The position numbers and the translations under genes were made by a program. From Rhodanobacter thiooxydans (GTDB lineage: Bacteria; Pseudomonadota; Gammaproteobacteria; Xanthomonadales; Rhodanobacteraceae): a DNA stretch of 64,000 nucleotides. Numbering within the stretch: position 1 is the first letter of the stretch; every line of letters starts with the position of its first letter. The notes below the pieces were generated by a model. That model saw nothing but the letters and a program-made list of their open reading frames with translations, had not been told where the DNA came from and made no database searches. This document shows, in pieces, positions 19,108 to 28,672 of this stretch. The stretch covers positions 2,914,001 through 2,978,000 of the forward strand of contig NZ_CP127409.1 of assembly GCF_030291135.1 (NCBI RefSeq), read 5' to 3'.

Positions 19108-19872
19108 TCACTGGGGCTTCGCGCAACGGAAGCCCATGTTGTTGGTGGTGTCGGCGGCCTTCAGCGCGGACAGCATGGCGACGCGCATGAGTACCGCGTA
19201 GTTCTCCTTCTCCTGCAGGCTGATCGCGCCAGCACCGCAGAACTTCAATACGTCGGGGTCGTTCTGATCGCGGCTGTCGCTGGCCACCAGCAGCGCGTTG
19301 AAGTCGTCCACCCACTCCCACACCGGCTGCGTGATGTCGCGCACGCCGTAGGCGTTGGGTGCGCCGCCGATGGCCGGCAGCGGCGCATTGGACGGGCGCG
19401 AGTACCAGGCCAGCAGGTTCTCGCGCCAGGCCGGGTCGCTGCGCGCGTCGCGGCGGGTGGCGTCGGCCGCCGCCGCATACTCCCACTCGTACCAGCTGGG
19501 CAGGCGCGCGCCTTCGCTCTCGCAGTACGCCTGGGCGGCGAACCAGCTGATCCGGGTCACCGGCTGCCTGGGCAGCACCTCGCTGCCCAACATCTCGGCA
19601 CCGGCCCAGTGGCTGAGGTAGCGCTGGTCGGCAAGAATGCTGGCGACACGATCGCGACGCCATTCGGGATGGGCCTTCACGAAGGCCAGGAATTCGGCAT
19701 TGGTGACCGGCTCGGTGCGCAGGCGATACGGCGCGATCTGTGCCGGCGCCGTCTTGCCATCGGCCGGCAACACGCTGGCGAAGGTACCTCCCGGCAGGGC
19801 GACATAATCCGCCGCCACTGCCGGCAGTGCCAGCATCAGGCCGAGCAGGGCCAGTGCCAGTCTTGCATGCAT
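19108..19872 (-). CDS. nirV: NirV-like formylglycine-generating-enzyme-fold protein
   Basis: 254 residues with a signal peptide (to VAA-DY). The FGE-sulfatase fold shows YRLRTEPVTNAEFLAFV, PVTRISWFAAQAYCE, ARLPSWYEWEYAAAA and the terminal NMGFRCA. NirV proteins of this fold sit next to nirK in many denitrifiers; their function is not settled. One of the two redox cysteines expected of a true FGE appears present (KFCGAGA), while the second is not obvious, so catalysis is doubtful. The start lies one base after the nirK stop. Confidence 0.85.
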   Translation of the reverse strand: MHARLALALLGLMLALPAVAADYVALPGGTFASVLPADGKTAPAQIAPYRLRTEPVTNAEFLAFVKAHPEWRRDRVASILADQRYLSHWAGAEMLGSEVLPRQPVTRISWFAAQAYCESEGARLPSWYEWEYAAAADATRRDARSDPAWRENLLAWYSRPSNAPLPAIGGAPNAYGVRDITQPVWEWVDDFNALLVASDSRDQNDPDVLKFCGAGAISLQEKENYAVLMRVAMLSALKAADTTNNMGFRCAKPQ

Positions 19873-19873
19873 G

Positions 19874-21391
19874 TCAGTGCCCCGCTGCCGGCGGCGGTAC
19901 CGCCTCGGCCCTGGCCTTGGCCACCTCTTCCTTGCTGATCTGGCCACCCGGGTTGCCCCAGCTGTTCAACACGTAGGTCAGGATGTTCGCCACTTCGTCG
20001 TCGGTCAGCTGCGCCATCGGCGGCATCACCGAGTCGTACTCGTGGCCGTTCACCGTGACCTTGCCGGTCAGGCCATGCGTCACGATCGTCATCGCCCGCT
20101 TCGGGTCCGCCGCCAGGAAGTCCGACTTCGCCAGCGGCGGGAACACGTTCGGCAGGCCCTCGCCGTTCGCCTGGTGGCACACCGAGCAGGTGCCGGTGAA
20201 CAGCTGCTTGCCCGCCGCGATCTGCTCGGCCTTGGTCAGCGTGCCGGCCGCATGCGCCGTCGCCGCCGTGGTCACCGCCTTCAGGTTCGGCTCCGAGCGG
20301 TCGCCCAGGTAGACCGAATCCACTTCCTTGCCCGAGTAGATCGACTTGTCCTCCGGACCGTCCACCTTCAGGATGCCCAGCGCGCCCTTGTTGAACGCGC
20401 GGAAGATCGAGTGGTCGACCAGCACGTAGCTACCCGGCACATCGGTGTGGAATTCCACCATCGCCGCACCGCCGGACGGGATCAGCGTGGTCTGTACGTT
20501 GTGCTGCGCCACCGTGCCGCCTTCGGGCTGCACCTTGTCGAAGATCTCGCCGATCACATGGAAGCTCGACACCAGGTTCGGTCCGCCGTTGCCCACGAAC
20601 AGCCGCACCGTCTGGTTGGTCTTGGCGGTCAGTGCGTTGTCACCGGTCAGCGCGCCTTCCTTGCCGTTGAACAGCACATAGGTCGGGTGCTCGTCGATCG
20701 CCTTCTCCATGTCGAACGGCTGGTGGCCCTTCTGCCGGTATTTGCCGGTGGTGTAGAAGTCGCCCTGCATCACGTAGTACTCGTGGTCGACCTTCGGCAA
20801 CCCTTCCGGCGGCTCGACCAGGATCAGCCCGTACATGCCGTTGGCGATGTGCATGCCCACCGGCGCGGTGGCGCAGTGGTAGACGTAGATGCCCTGGTTC
20901 AGCGCCTTGAAGGTGAACCGCGATTCATGCCCCGGCGCGGTGAAGCTGGACGCCGCCCCGCCGCCCGGGCCGGTCACCCCGTGCAGGTCGATGTTGTGCG
21001 GCATCTTGCTGTCCGGCGCGTTCTTCAGGTGGAACTCCACCGTGTCGCCCTGGCGCACCCGGATGAAGCTGCCCGGTACCGTGCCGCCGAAGGTCCAGAA
21101 CGTGTAGCTGACGCCTTCGGAGATCGGCATCTCCTTCTCGATCACTTCCAGCTCGACGATCACCTTCGCCGGGTAGTTGCGGTTGACCGGTGGCGGCACG
21201 TGCGGCGGGCTGGTCAGCACCGCGTGGATCGGCTCGCCCTGCGGCGGGCCGAAGTCGCCGTGGGTGGCGGCGATCGCGGCGGGGCTGGCGTCAGCCTCCC
21301 CCACCGGCGATATCGCGGACGGCTTGCCGGAGCAGGCCGCCAGTGTCAGCAGGGCCGCCGCGGCGACGGCGAAAAACGGTGGACGTGGCAT
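19874..21391 (-). CDS. nirK: Copper nitrite reductase NirK with fused C-terminal cytochrome c, lipid-anchored
   Basis: 505 residues. Reduces nitrite to nitric oxide in denitrification. The lipobox (Cys20, LTLAAC) anchors it to a membrane. Two cupredoxin domains carry the ligands: PHNIDLHG (type 1 and type 2 His), [16 protein letters not shown] (His-Cys, His, Met of type 1, one type 2 His), [10 protein letters not shown] and DHSIFRAF. Residues about 385-490 form a class I cytochrome c with CSVCH (402-406) and a Met ligand in SVMPPMAQ. The fused haem domain is the tethered NirK type that takes electrons directly. First gene of nirK-nirV-sco; an FNR-like site lies upstream. Confidence 0.96.
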   Translation of the reverse strand: MPRPPFFAVAAAALLTLAACSGKPSAISPVGEADASPAAIAATHGDFGPPQGEPIHAVLTSPPHVPPPVNRNYPAKVIVELEVIEKEMPISEGVSYTFWTFGGTVPGSFIRVRQGDTVEFHLKNAPDSKMPHNIDLHGVTGPGGGAASSFTAPGHESRFTFKALNQGIYVYHCATAPVGMHIANGMYGLILVEPPEGLPKVDHEYYVMQGDFYTTGKYRQKGHQPFDMEKAIDEHPTYVLFNGKEGALTGDNALTAKTNQTVRLFVGNGGPNLVSSFHVIGEIFDKVQPEGGTVAQHNVQTTLIPSGGAAMVEFHTDVPGSYVLVDHSIFRAFNKGALGILKVDGPEDKSIYSGKEVDSVYLGDRSEPNLKAVTTAATAHAAGTLTKAEQIAAGKQLFTGTCSVCHQANGEGLPNVFPPLAKSDFLAADPKRAMTIVTHGLTGKVTVNGHEYDSVMPPMAQLTDDEVANILTYVLNSWGNPGGQISKEEVAKARAEAVPPPAAGH

Positions 21392-21448
21392 GAGCGATCT
21401 CCGTGAGTTCTTGCGCGTCCTAGCCTAGGCGATCGCCCGACCGCGCTA

Positions 21449-21462
21449 CTGACCTGGGTCAA
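21449..21462. promoter_or_regulatory. FNR-like palindrome upstream of nirK
   Basis: CTGACCTGGGTCAA (reverse complement TTGACCCAGGTCAG) fits TTGAY-N4-RTCAR. Its centre is about 64 bases upstream of the nirK start, the usual distance for an FNR-activated promoter with a short leader. Confidence 0.65.
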
Positions 21463-21518
21463 TTCGAACTCCTCCGGGACCGTGCTGCGTCACCCTGCCA
21501 CGGTCCGCACCGCGCCCC

Positions 21519-22769
21519 TCAGCCCGGCTTGCCGTCCGCCCGCGGGGTCAGGTAGATCCATGCCGAACGCAGCACCCACGGCAGGAACGCCAGCAACCAG
21601 CCGTAGGCGGCAATCACCAGCCACAGGTAGACGTCGCCACCCAGCTCGGCGCGGATGCGCAGCAGCGCCACCACCTGCAGCAGGGCGAAGCACAGCCAGG
21701 CCACCGCGCCCATCTGCAGCGGCCGGCCGGAATGGCCCTGGGTCACCCGGGTCACCATCGCCACCAGCATCGAGCCGAAGAAGCCGATGCCCAACGCATG
21801 CAGCGGTGCGCGACCGAGGATGAGGTGCCCGCTGGCCGCATACACCACGTCCTGCACCGCGTACAGCACGAACGCCACCGGCAGCCACGCGAACGCCAGG
21901 TGCAGCACGGCCAGGATGCCCGGGTGCATGGCTTTCCATGGCTGCCAGGTCAGCGAGTGCCACGCAAACACCAGTGCCAGCGGCACGTCGACCAGCCACA
22001 GCCAGCCGGTCACGCCGCGCCAGTCCAGCAGCAAATGCGCCAGCAGCAACGCCCACACCAGCGGCATGCTCCAGTCCGGCCGGATCACCTCGTAGCCTTT
22101 CACCATGTTGCCGGTGAAGAACGGCAGCATGCGATGCATCACCGAGAAATAGATCGGCAGCAGCAGTCCGAAGGTACCCAGCTTGATCGCCAGCCAGGCG
22201 CAATCATCCGGCGCGCCGAACAGGTAGGCCAGGAACACCGCCAGCCCCACGCAACCCAGGCTCAACGCCGCCAGGCAGGAGCGCGCATGCCCCTTGCGCT
22301 CGGCCACCGAGGCACGCAGCACCCCGGCCAGCGTCCACACGCCGATCAGATAGCCGACCAGCATCACGCTGATACCGAGCTTCAGCAGCCACGGCAGGTT
22401 GAGCAGGCCGACGTTCGCCAGCACGTAGCCGCCGAACACGCAGCCGGCCACCGGCAGGTAACGCGTCTTCGGCAGGTCCGGCCGGCCCAGCCAGCGCGGG
22501 AACGTGGTCAGCAGGAAGCCGAACATGAACAGCGGGAACAGGCCGTACTGGATCAGCATCGCGTGCGCCCAGCCCGGCGGGATCGACGGCTGCGGCCAGC
22601 CGGCCAGGCCAAAGCGCATCCAGGTCAACTCCACCGCCCACCACGTCATGCTGAGCAGCACCGCGACGGTGCCGGCCAGGAACAACGGCCGGTGCGGCGC
22701 GGAGGCCAGCAGCGCCGTCAGCTGCGCCGGCGCGACCGCTGTCGCCGCGGGAGATCGTGATTCAGCCAT
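21519..22769 (-). CDS. nnrS: NnrS family membrane protein
   Basis: 416-residue polytopic protein with about 12 transmembrane helices. NnrS binds haem and copper and protects cells during nitrosative stress and denitrification. Recognisable are PPGWAHAMLIQYGLFPLFMFGFL, MHRMLPFF and the C-terminal HALGIGFFGSMLVAMVTRV with HSGRPL. Encoded just upstream of nirK and with its own FNR-like site. The ribosome site is weak. Confidence 0.92.
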   Translation of the reverse strand: MAESRSPAATAVAPAQLTALLASAPHRPLFLAGTVAVLLSMTWWAVELTWMRFGLAGWPQPSIPPGWAHAMLIQYGLFPLFMFGFLLTTFPRWLGRPDLPKTRYLPVAGCVFGGYVLANVGLLNLPWLLKLGISVMLVGYLIGVWTLAGVLRASVAERKGHARSCLAALSLGCVGLAVFLAYLFGAPDDCAWLAIKLGTFGLLLPIYFSVMHRMLPFFTGNMVKGYEVIRPDWSMPLVWALLLAHLLLDWRGVTGWLWLVDVPLALVFAWHSLTWQPWKAMHPGILAVLHLAFAWLPVAFVLYAVQDVVYAASGHLILGRAPLHALGIGFFGSMLVAMVTRVTQGHSGRPLQMGAVAWLCFALLQVVALLRIRAELGGDVYLWLVIAAYGWLLAFLPWVLRSAWIYLTPRADGKPG

Positions 22770-22830
22770 GCCGATGCCAACTCGAACGAGAATGATTCGC
22801 CATCGTGGCAGGTTAGCACCAGCGCGGGCA

Positions 22831-22844
22831 CTGATCTGGGTCAG
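22831..22844. promoter_or_regulatory. FNR-like palindrome upstream of nnrS
   Basis: CTGATCTGGGTCAG fits TGAY-N4-RTCA. It lies in the gap between the fnr stop and the nnrS start, centred about 68 bases upstream of nnrS. Confidence 0.6.
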
Positions 22845-22867
22845 TCACCCGGGGCACCCCGCGGCGT

Positions 22868-23629
22868 TCATTCCGGCAGCAGCGCCTGGCCGATCTCGCG
22901 CAGCTTCTTTGGATTCAGCAGTTCCAGTTCGCGCCCTTCGATCTCGATCAGCCGCTGACTGCGGAAGCGGCTGAGCACGCGGCTGACGGTTTCCGCGGCC
23001 AGGCGCAGGTAGTTGGCGATGTCGCCGCGCGACATGCTGAGATGGAAGCGCGTGCCGGAAAAGCCACGCACGGCGTAGCGGCCGGCCAGGTCCATCAGGA
23101 ACGCGGCGACGCGTTCGTCGGCGCTGTGGTCCCCGGCGAGCAGGCTGGCGGTGCCCAGCTCCTTGCTCAGCATGCGGAACAGGTGCTGCTGCACCGCCGG
23201 CACGCGCGAGGCCAGCGCACTCATCGCGGGGAACGAGAAGCGGCAGAAATAGGCGGTGTCCAGCGCCACCGCATCGCACGGGAAATGCTCGGGGTAGATC
23301 GCGTTGAGACCGATCACCTCGCCGGGCAGATAGAAACCCAGTACCTGCTCGCGCCCTTCCTTGTCGACCATGCGGGTCTTCACGGTGCCCGAACGCACCG
23401 CAAAGATCGCGCGGAACGGGTCACCGGTACGGAATATCTGTTCGCCGGCACGGAACGGGCCGACGTGCTCGACCAGGCACTGCAGCTCGGCCAGCTCCGG
23501 CTTGTCGTAGCCGGCCGCGATGCACGCGCTGGAGAACGCGCAGGTGCCGCAGAAGCGCGTCTCGTCGCCGTCGTCGGCAATCGGGCTGGGCGGCTCGGGC
23601 AGACGACCTGCCAGGGGCTTGGATTGCAT
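22868..23629 (-). CDS. fnr: FNR-type oxygen-sensing transcription regulator
   Basis: 253-residue Crp/Fnr-family activator. Cys27, Cys30 and Cys36 (CGTCAFSSAC) plus Cys129 (YFCRF) reproduce the ligand spacing of the E. coli FNR 4Fe-4S cluster (20/23/29/122), so it should sense O2. The cyclic-nucleotide-like domain spans about 55-170. The helix-turn-helix SRGDIANYLRLAAETVSRVL keeps the E..SR recognition residues that read TTGAT half-sites. It sits between hemN and nnrS within the set of genes that carry matching palindromes. In Pseudomonas nomenclature this would be Anr; a Dnr-type NO sensor would lack the cysteines. Confidence 0.92.
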   Translation of the reverse strand: MQSKPLAGRLPEPPSPIADDGDETRFCGTCAFSSACIAAGYDKPELAELQCLVEHVGPFRAGEQIFRTGDPFRAIFAVRSGTVKTRMVDKEGREQVLGFYLPGEVIGLNAIYPEHFPCDAVALDTAYFCRFSFPAMSALASRVPAVQQHLFRMLSKELGTASLLAGDHSADERVAAFLMDLAGRYAVRGFSGTRFHLSMSRGDIANYLRLAAETVSRVLSRFRSQRLIEIEGRELELLNPKKLREIGQALLPE

Positions 23630-23664
23630 GATGGTGATGGGCTGCCGGGTCGGGGCTGCGTGGA

Positions 23665-25065
23665 TCAGATCACGCGCGAGTAGCGTGGGGCCTGTGCCGC
23701 GTCGTCAAGATAGGCGTCGAAGCACATGGCGATGATACGCAACAGCAGCCGTCCCCGCGAGGTGACCCGGATCTCGCGTGGGCTTTCCGTGACCAGCCCG
23801 TCCTCGATCAGCGGCTGCAGGCGCTGCCGCTCGCGCGTGAAGTACTCGTCGAACAGCAGCCGGTGGCGCGCGCCGAACGCCTGCTTGTCCAGCGTGCCGT
23901 GGCACATCAGCTCGTTGATCAGCTCGCGCCGGATCAGGTCGTCCTCGTCCAGCTGCAGCCCGCGCATCAGCGGCAGGCGGCCGGCGTCCAGCGCCGCGTA
24001 GTAGCCGATCAGGTCGCGCGCGTTCTGGCTGTAGCTGTCGCCGATGCGGCCGATCGCGCTGACGCCGAGGCCGACGATGTCGCAGTCGCCGTGCGTCGAG
24101 TAACCCTGGAAGTTGCGCTGCAGCGTGCCGGCGCGCTGCGCCAGCACCAGCTCGTCGCTGGCCTTGGCGAAGTGATCCATGCCGATGTAGACGTAGCCGG
24201 CCGCCGACAGGTGCTCCAGCGCGCGGCCGAACAGCGCCAGCCGGGTGGCCGCGTCGGGCAGGTCCGCAGCCTCGATCTGCCGCTGCGCCTTGAACATCTC
24301 CGGCAGGTGCGCGTAACCGTACACCGCCACGCGGTCCGGGTTCAGCGCCACCACCTGGTCCAGCGTGCGGCTGAAGCCGTCCACGCTCTGGAACGGCAGG
24401 CCGTAGATCAGGTCGACGCTGGCCGAGCGGAAGCCCGAAGCCCGCGCCGCCTCGATCACCTCGCGGGTCTGCTCGAAGCTCTGGATCCGGTTGACTGCCT
24501 TCTGCACCACCGGATCGAAATCCTGGATGCCCACCGAGAGGCGGTTGAAGCCCAGCTCGCCCATGGCGCGGATGTAGGCGCCGTCGGCGAAGCGCGGGTC
24601 GATCTCGATGCCGTACTCGCGGTCCGCCGCGTGGCTGAAGCTGAAATGCCGCGCCAGCGACTCCAGCAGCTCGCCCATGTGCGCGGTGTCGAGGAAGTTC
24701 GGCGTGCCGCCGCCGAAGTGCAGCTGGCGCACCGGCCGGTCGCGGTCGAACAGCGGCGCGATCAGCTCGATCTCGCGGTACAGCCGTTCCAGATAGCGGT
24801 CGGCCTGGGTCACGTCGCGGGTGATTACCCGGTTGCAGCCGCAGTAGAAGCACGGGCTCATGCAGAACGGCACGTGCACGTACACCGACAGCGGGCGCGG
24901 GATCGGCTCCTCGTTGGAGGCGCGAATCGCCCCACGCAACTCCACCTCGTCGAACTCGGCCTTGAAATGCGGCGCCGTCGGGTAGCTGGTGTAGCGCGGC
25001 CCGGCCACGTCGTAGCGGGCAATCAGCGCCGGGTCGAATTCGGGAGGAGTGATGGGAATGGCCAT
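23665..25065 (-). CDS. hemN: Oxygen-independent coproporphyrinogen III dehydrogenase HemN
   Basis: 466-residue radical-SAM enzyme that decarboxylates coproporphyrinogen III without oxygen in haem synthesis. The cluster motif is CMSPCFYCGC (about residues 68-77), followed by HFGGGTPNFL, EIDPR, RLSVGIQDFD and the HemN C-terminal domain with YFTRERQRL. It supplies haem for the cytochrome c of NirK and other anaerobic enzymes. An FNR-like site is 36 bases upstream of the ATG. The fnr gene follows after 35 bases. Confidence 0.96.
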   Translation of the reverse strand: MAIPITPPEFDPALIARYDVAGPRYTSYPTAPHFKAEFDEVELRGAIRASNEEPIPRPLSVYVHVPFCMSPCFYCGCNRVITRDVTQADRYLERLYREIELIAPLFDRDRPVRQLHFGGGTPNFLDTAHMGELLESLARHFSFSHAADREYGIEIDPRFADGAYIRAMGELGFNRLSVGIQDFDPVVQKAVNRIQSFEQTREVIEAARASGFRSASVDLIYGLPFQSVDGFSRTLDQVVALNPDRVAVYGYAHLPEMFKAQRQIEAADLPDAATRLALFGRALEHLSAAGYVYIGMDHFAKASDELVLAQRAGTLQRNFQGYSTHGDCDIVGLGVSAIGRIGDSYSQNARDLIGYYAALDAGRLPLMRGLQLDEDDLIRRELINELMCHGTLDKQAFGARHRLLFDEYFTRERQRLQPLIEDGLVTESPREIRVTSRGRLLLRIIAMCFDAYLDDAAQAPRYSRVI

Positions 25066-25100
25066 GTTGCCGAGTCTGTCGGGAGACCTGCCGGCATGCC

Positions 25101-25114
25101 TTGATCCGGGTCAA
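25101..25114. promoter_or_regulatory. FNR-like palindrome upstream of hemN
   Basis: TTGATCCGGGTCAA is the best match of the five to TTGAT-N4-ATCAA (one mismatch). It is centred about 42 bases from the hemN ATG, so the leader would be very short if it acts as an activator. Confidence 0.7.
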
Positions 25115-25165
25115 TTCGCACGCCGGTCGCGGCGACCTGCCGCAGCACCGGCGTGGCGGCTCGCG

Positions 25166-26152
25166 TTATCGCCGGTACGGCTCGACCTGCTGCTCGATGG
25201 CGCCGAAGATCGAGGCGCCGGTCGCGTCGGTGACGTCGATCTTCAGGCGGTCGCCGAACTTCAGGAACGGCGTGCTCGGCTGGCCGTCGCGCAGGGTTTC
25301 CACCGTGCGCTGCTCGGCCAGGCAGGAGGCGCCCTTGCCGGTGTCCTGGTTGGCGATGGTGCCGGAGCCAACGATGGTGCCGGCGGTCAACGGCCGCGTC
25401 TTCGCCACGTGGGCGACCAGCTCGGCGAAGCTGAACTGCATGTCGACGCCGCATTCGGCCTCGCCGAACCAGGCGCCATTGAGCCAGGTGCGCATCGGCA
25501 GGTGCAGTTTGTCGCCGGCCCAAGCGTCGCCCAGCTCGTCCGGCGTCACCAGCACCGGCGACAGCGCCGAGCGCGGCTTGGACTGCAGGAAGCCGAAGCC
25601 CTTGGCCAGCTCACCCGGGATCAGCCCGCGCAGGCTCACGTCGTTGACCAGGCCGACCAGTTGGATGTGTCCGGACGCCTGCGCCGGCGTCACCGCCATC
25701 GGTACGTCGTCGGTGACCACCACCACCTCGGCTTCCAGGTCGATGCCGTAATCCTCGCTGGGCACCACCACCGGATCGCGCGGCCCGAGGAAACCGGCGC
25801 TGGTGGCCTGGTACATCAGCGGGTCGGTGTAGAAGCTGGCCGGCACCTCGGCGCCGCGCGCGCGACGCACGCGTTCCACGTGCGGCAGGTAGGCCGAGCC
25901 GTCGACGAATTCGTAGGCGCGCGGCAGCGGCGAGGTCAGCGCGGCCATCTCCAGCACGAACGCGCCGGCGGCGCGGCCCGCGTTCAATTCGTCCGACAGC
26001 GCGTTCAGCCGTGGCGCCGCGTTCGACCAGTCGTCCAGCGCCGCCTGCAGCGTCGGCGCGATGCTGCCCGCCGTCACCGCGCGGGAGAGATCGCGGCTGA
26101 CCACCACCAGCGTGCCGTCGCGGCCGCCGTCCTTGAGAGATCCGAGTTTCAT
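25166..26152 (-). CDS. fahA: Fumarylacetoacetate hydrolase family protein
   Basis: 328 residues. Predicted to split 4-fumarylacetoacetate into fumarate and acetoacetate, the last step of tyrosine catabolism. The FAH fold shows the metal ligands in DYGIDLEAEVVVVTDD and the following VGLVNDVSLR, plus GKGFGFLQSKP-like and GTIVGSGTIAN. The C-terminal FLKFGDRLKID is typical. ATG at 26152 is preceded by AAGG; the open frame continues 35 codons upstream into hmgA's 3' end and is not used. Third gene of hppD-hmgA-fahA. Confidence 0.9.
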   Translation of the reverse strand: MKLGSLKDGGRDGTLVVVSRDLSRAVTAGSIAPTLQAALDDWSNAAPRLNALSDELNAGRAAGAFVLEMAALTSPLPRAYEFVDGSAYLPHVERVRRARGAEVPASFYTDPLMYQATSAGFLGPRDPVVVPSEDYGIDLEAEVVVVTDDVPMAVTPAQASGHIQLVGLVNDVSLRGLIPGELAKGFGFLQSKPRSALSPVLVTPDELGDAWAGDKLHLPMRTWLNGAWFGEAECGVDMQFSFAELVAHVAKTRPLTAGTIVGSGTIANQDTGKGASCLAEQRTVETLRDGQPSTPFLKFGDRLKIDVTDATGASIFGAIEQQVEPYRR

Positions 26153-26189
26153 CGTGCTGCCTTGTGTCAGATGCGTGGATGGATCGCCG

Positions 26190-27488
26190 TCACGGCGCGA
26201 AGTGCTTGCCGATATCCTGCCAGCATCGGTAGTAGTCGTGCTGCAACTGCGGCGCATCCAGCGCCTGCTGCGTGGGGCGGATCACCTTGCGCGTCTCGAA
26301 CATGAAGGCCATGGTGCCGCCGATCACGTCCGGCTTCGACAGGTCCGCGTGCGAGGCCTTCTCGAAGGTGGCTGCGTCCGGACCGTGGGCGCTCATGCAG
26401 TTGTGCAGCGAGGCGCCGCCGGGCACGAAGCCCTCGGCCTTGGCGTCGTACACGCCAGTGATCAGGCCCATGAATTCGCTGGCCACGTTGCGATGGAACC
26501 ACGGCGGCCGGAAGGTGTGCTGCGCCACCAGCCAGCGCGGCGGGAAGATCGCGAAATCCATGTTGGCCGTGCCGGGCGTGTCGCTGGCCGAGGTCAGCAC
26601 GGTGAAGATGCACGGATCGGGATGGTCGACGCTGATCGAGCCGATCGTGTTGAAGCGGCGCAGGTCGTACTTGTACGGCGCGTAGTTGCCGTGCCAGCCG
26701 ACCACGTCCAGCGGCGAGTGGCCGATGTTCGCGGTCCACAGCGCACCCTGGAATTTCGCCACCAGCTCGAACGCGCCCTCGGCGTCCTCCCAGGCCGCCA
26801 CCGGCGTGAGGAAATCGCGCGCATTGGCTAGGCCGTTCGAACCGATCGGGCCCAGCTCCGGCAGGCGCAGCAGCGCGCCGAAGTTCTCGCAGACGTAGCC
26901 ACGCGCCTCGCCATCGGGAAGGTCCACGCGGAAGCGCACGCCGCGCGGAATCACCGCGATCTCCTGCGGCTCGAGCTCGATCACGCCCAGCTCGGTGGCC
27001 AGATGCAACCGGCCGTGCTGCGGCACGATCAGCAGCTCGCCATCGGCGTCATAGAAGAAGCGCCCCTGCATCGAGCGGTTCGCCGCGTAGAGGTGGATGC
27101 CGATGCCGCCCTGCTCGGCCGGGCCGCCATTGCCGGCGATCGTCACCAGGCCGTCGACGAAGTCGGTCAGCGCGGCTGGCAGCGGCAGTGGGTCCCAGCG
27201 CAGCTGGTTCGGCGTGGCCGGCGCCTCGTCGAAACGGTTGTGGAAGGTGGCATGTGCCAGCGGCCGGAACGGCTCATGCACCGCGGCCGGACGGATCCGG
27301 TACAGCCAGCTGCGCCGGTTCTGGTGGCGCGGTGCGGTGAATGCGGTGCCGGACAGCTGCTCCGCGTACAGCCCGTGCGCCACCCGCTGCGGCGAGTTCT
27401 GGCCGACCGGCAGCACGCCGGGGATCGCCTCGCTGGCGAACTCGTTGCCGAAGCCGGATTGGTAGCCCTTGTCCACGATCGTTGCCAT
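26190..27488 (-). CDS. hmgA: Homogentisate 1,2-dioxygenase
   Basis: 432-residue non-haem iron enzyme opening the ring of homogentisate to maleylacetoacetate. The N-terminus [13 protein letters not shown] and [13 protein letters not shown] are characteristic. The iron ligands are seen in [15 protein letters not shown] (His and Glu) and NCMSAHGPD (His). AAGGAG precedes the ATG. The gene lies 11 bases after hppD in the tyrosine-degradation operon. Confidence 0.96.
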   Translation of the reverse strand: MATIVDKGYQSGFGNEFASEAIPGVLPVGQNSPQRVAHGLYAEQLSGTAFTAPRHQNRRSWLYRIRPAAVHEPFRPLAHATFHNRFDEAPATPNQLRWDPLPLPAALTDFVDGLVTIAGNGGPAEQGGIGIHLYAANRSMQGRFFYDADGELLIVPQHGRLHLATELGVIELEPQEIAVIPRGVRFRVDLPDGEARGYVCENFGALLRLPELGPIGSNGLANARDFLTPVAAWEDAEGAFELVAKFQGALWTANIGHSPLDVVGWHGNYAPYKYDLRRFNTIGSISVDHPDPCIFTVLTSASDTPGTANMDFAIFPPRWLVAQHTFRPPWFHRNVASEFMGLITGVYDAKAEGFVPGGASLHNCMSAHGPDAATFEKASHADLSKPDVIGGTMAFMFETRKVIRPTQQALDAPQLQHDYYRCWQDIGKHFAP

Positions 27489-27499
27489 GCACCGCTCCT

Positions 27500-28585
27500 T
27501 CAGAGGAACCCGCGTTTCATCTGGTCACGCTCGATCGACTCGAACAGCGCCTGGAAGTTGCCTTCGCCGAAACCCTCGTTGCCCTTGCGCTGGATGATCT
27601 CGAAGAAGATCGGGCCGATCGCATTCTGGGTGAAGATCTGCAGCAGCTTGCGCTGGTGGGTTTCCGGATCGGCGTCGATCAGGATCCTGTTCTTCGCCAG
27701 CCGCGGCACGTCCTCGCCATGGTTCGGCACGCGCACGTCGATTACCTCGAAGTACGCATCCGGCGTGTCGAGGAACTCCACGCCGGCTTCGCGCATCCGC
27801 TCCACCGTGGTGTAGATGTCGTCGGTGAAGCAGGCAATGTGCTGGATGCCTTCGCCGTGGTAGGCGTCGAGGTATTCGTTGATCTGGCTCTTCGGGTCGC
27901 TCGACTCGTTCAGCGGGATGCGCACGATGCCGTCCGGCGCGGTCATCGCCTTGGACACCAGGCCGGTCTTGGCGCCCTTGATGTCGAAGTAGCGGATCTC
28001 GCGGAAGTTGAACAGCTTCTCGTAGTAGTCCGACCACTTCTGCATGTTGCCGAAATGCAGGTTGTGGGTGAGGTGGTCGATGAAGGTCAGGCCGAAGCCG
28101 GCCGGGTTCGGCGCGGCACCGGCGATCGCCACGTAGTCGGCCGCATAGGCATCGCCTTCGCGCGGCACCAGGTACAACATGCAGTCGCCGATGCCCTTGA
28201 CCACCGGCACGTCGATCGCGCGGCTGGCCGCCTTGTGCGCCACCGCTTCGCCGCCGTTGGCGAGCACCTTCGCCGCCACCTCGGCCACCGGCTTCTTGAA
28301 GCGGATCGCGAAGCCGCAGGCACTGGGGCCGTGCTTCGCGGCGAAGTCGGCGGCGAACGAGTCCGGGTCCTCGTTGACCAGGAAGTTCACGCCGTTCTGG
28401 CGGTAGACCGTGATCGGGCGCGAGACGTGTTTCAGCACGGCGCTGAAGCCCATCCGCCGGAACAGCGCGTGCAGCTCGCCGGCGCGACCGGCCGGGGCGG
28501 CGAACTCGACGAATTCGAAGCCGTCGATCCCCATCGGGTTCTCGAACGTGGTGACCTGCATGCCAAGGTTCGGCTGGGCGTTCAT
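27500..28585 (-). CDS. hppD: 4-Hydroxyphenylpyruvate dioxygenase
   Basis: 361-residue iron(II) enzyme converting 4-hydroxyphenylpyruvate to homogentisate. Two vicinal-oxygen-chelate domains are present. The C-terminal one has the iron ligands His in FIDHLTHNL, His in [15 protein letters not shown] and Glu in [26 protein letters not shown] lies six bases before the ATG at 28585. First gene of hppD-hmgA-fahA and divergent from a MarR-type regulator across a 108-base region holding a likely operator. Confidence 0.96.
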   Translation of the reverse strand: MNAQPNLGMQVTTFENPMGIDGFEFVEFAAPAGRAGELHALFRRMGFSAVLKHVSRPITVYRQNGVNFLVNEDPDSFAADFAAKHGPSACGFAIRFKKPVAEVAAKVLANGGEAVAHKAASRAIDVPVVKGIGDCMLYLVPREGDAYAADYVAIAGAAPNPAGFGLTFIDHLTHNLHFGNMQKWSDYYEKLFNFREIRYFDIKGAKTGLVSKAMTAPDGIVRIPLNESSDPKSQINEYLDAYHGEGIQHIACFTDDIYTTVERMREAGVEFLDTPDAYFEVIDVRVPNHGEDVPRLAKNRILIDADPETHQRKLLQIFTQNAIGPIFFEIIQRKGNEGFGEGNFQALFESIERDQMKRGFL

Positions 28586-28658
28586 GGCGCTCTCCTGTGT
28601 GTCGGTGCACGATGGCCGCTCACGAGCGTGCCACCATCGCTGGTAATCCTTCGTTATA

Positions 28659-28672
28659 GTTACAATTGAAAC
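28659..28672. promoter_or_regulatory. Candidate MarR operator between hppD and marR
   Basis: GTTACAATTGAAAC is a palindrome apart from one symmetric pair (GTTnCAATTGnAAC) in an otherwise unstructured, AT-richer gap. MarR proteins bind such 14-18 base palindromes. It lies 22-35 bases before the marR start, so binding would block marR and possibly hppD transcription. Confidence 0.5.
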
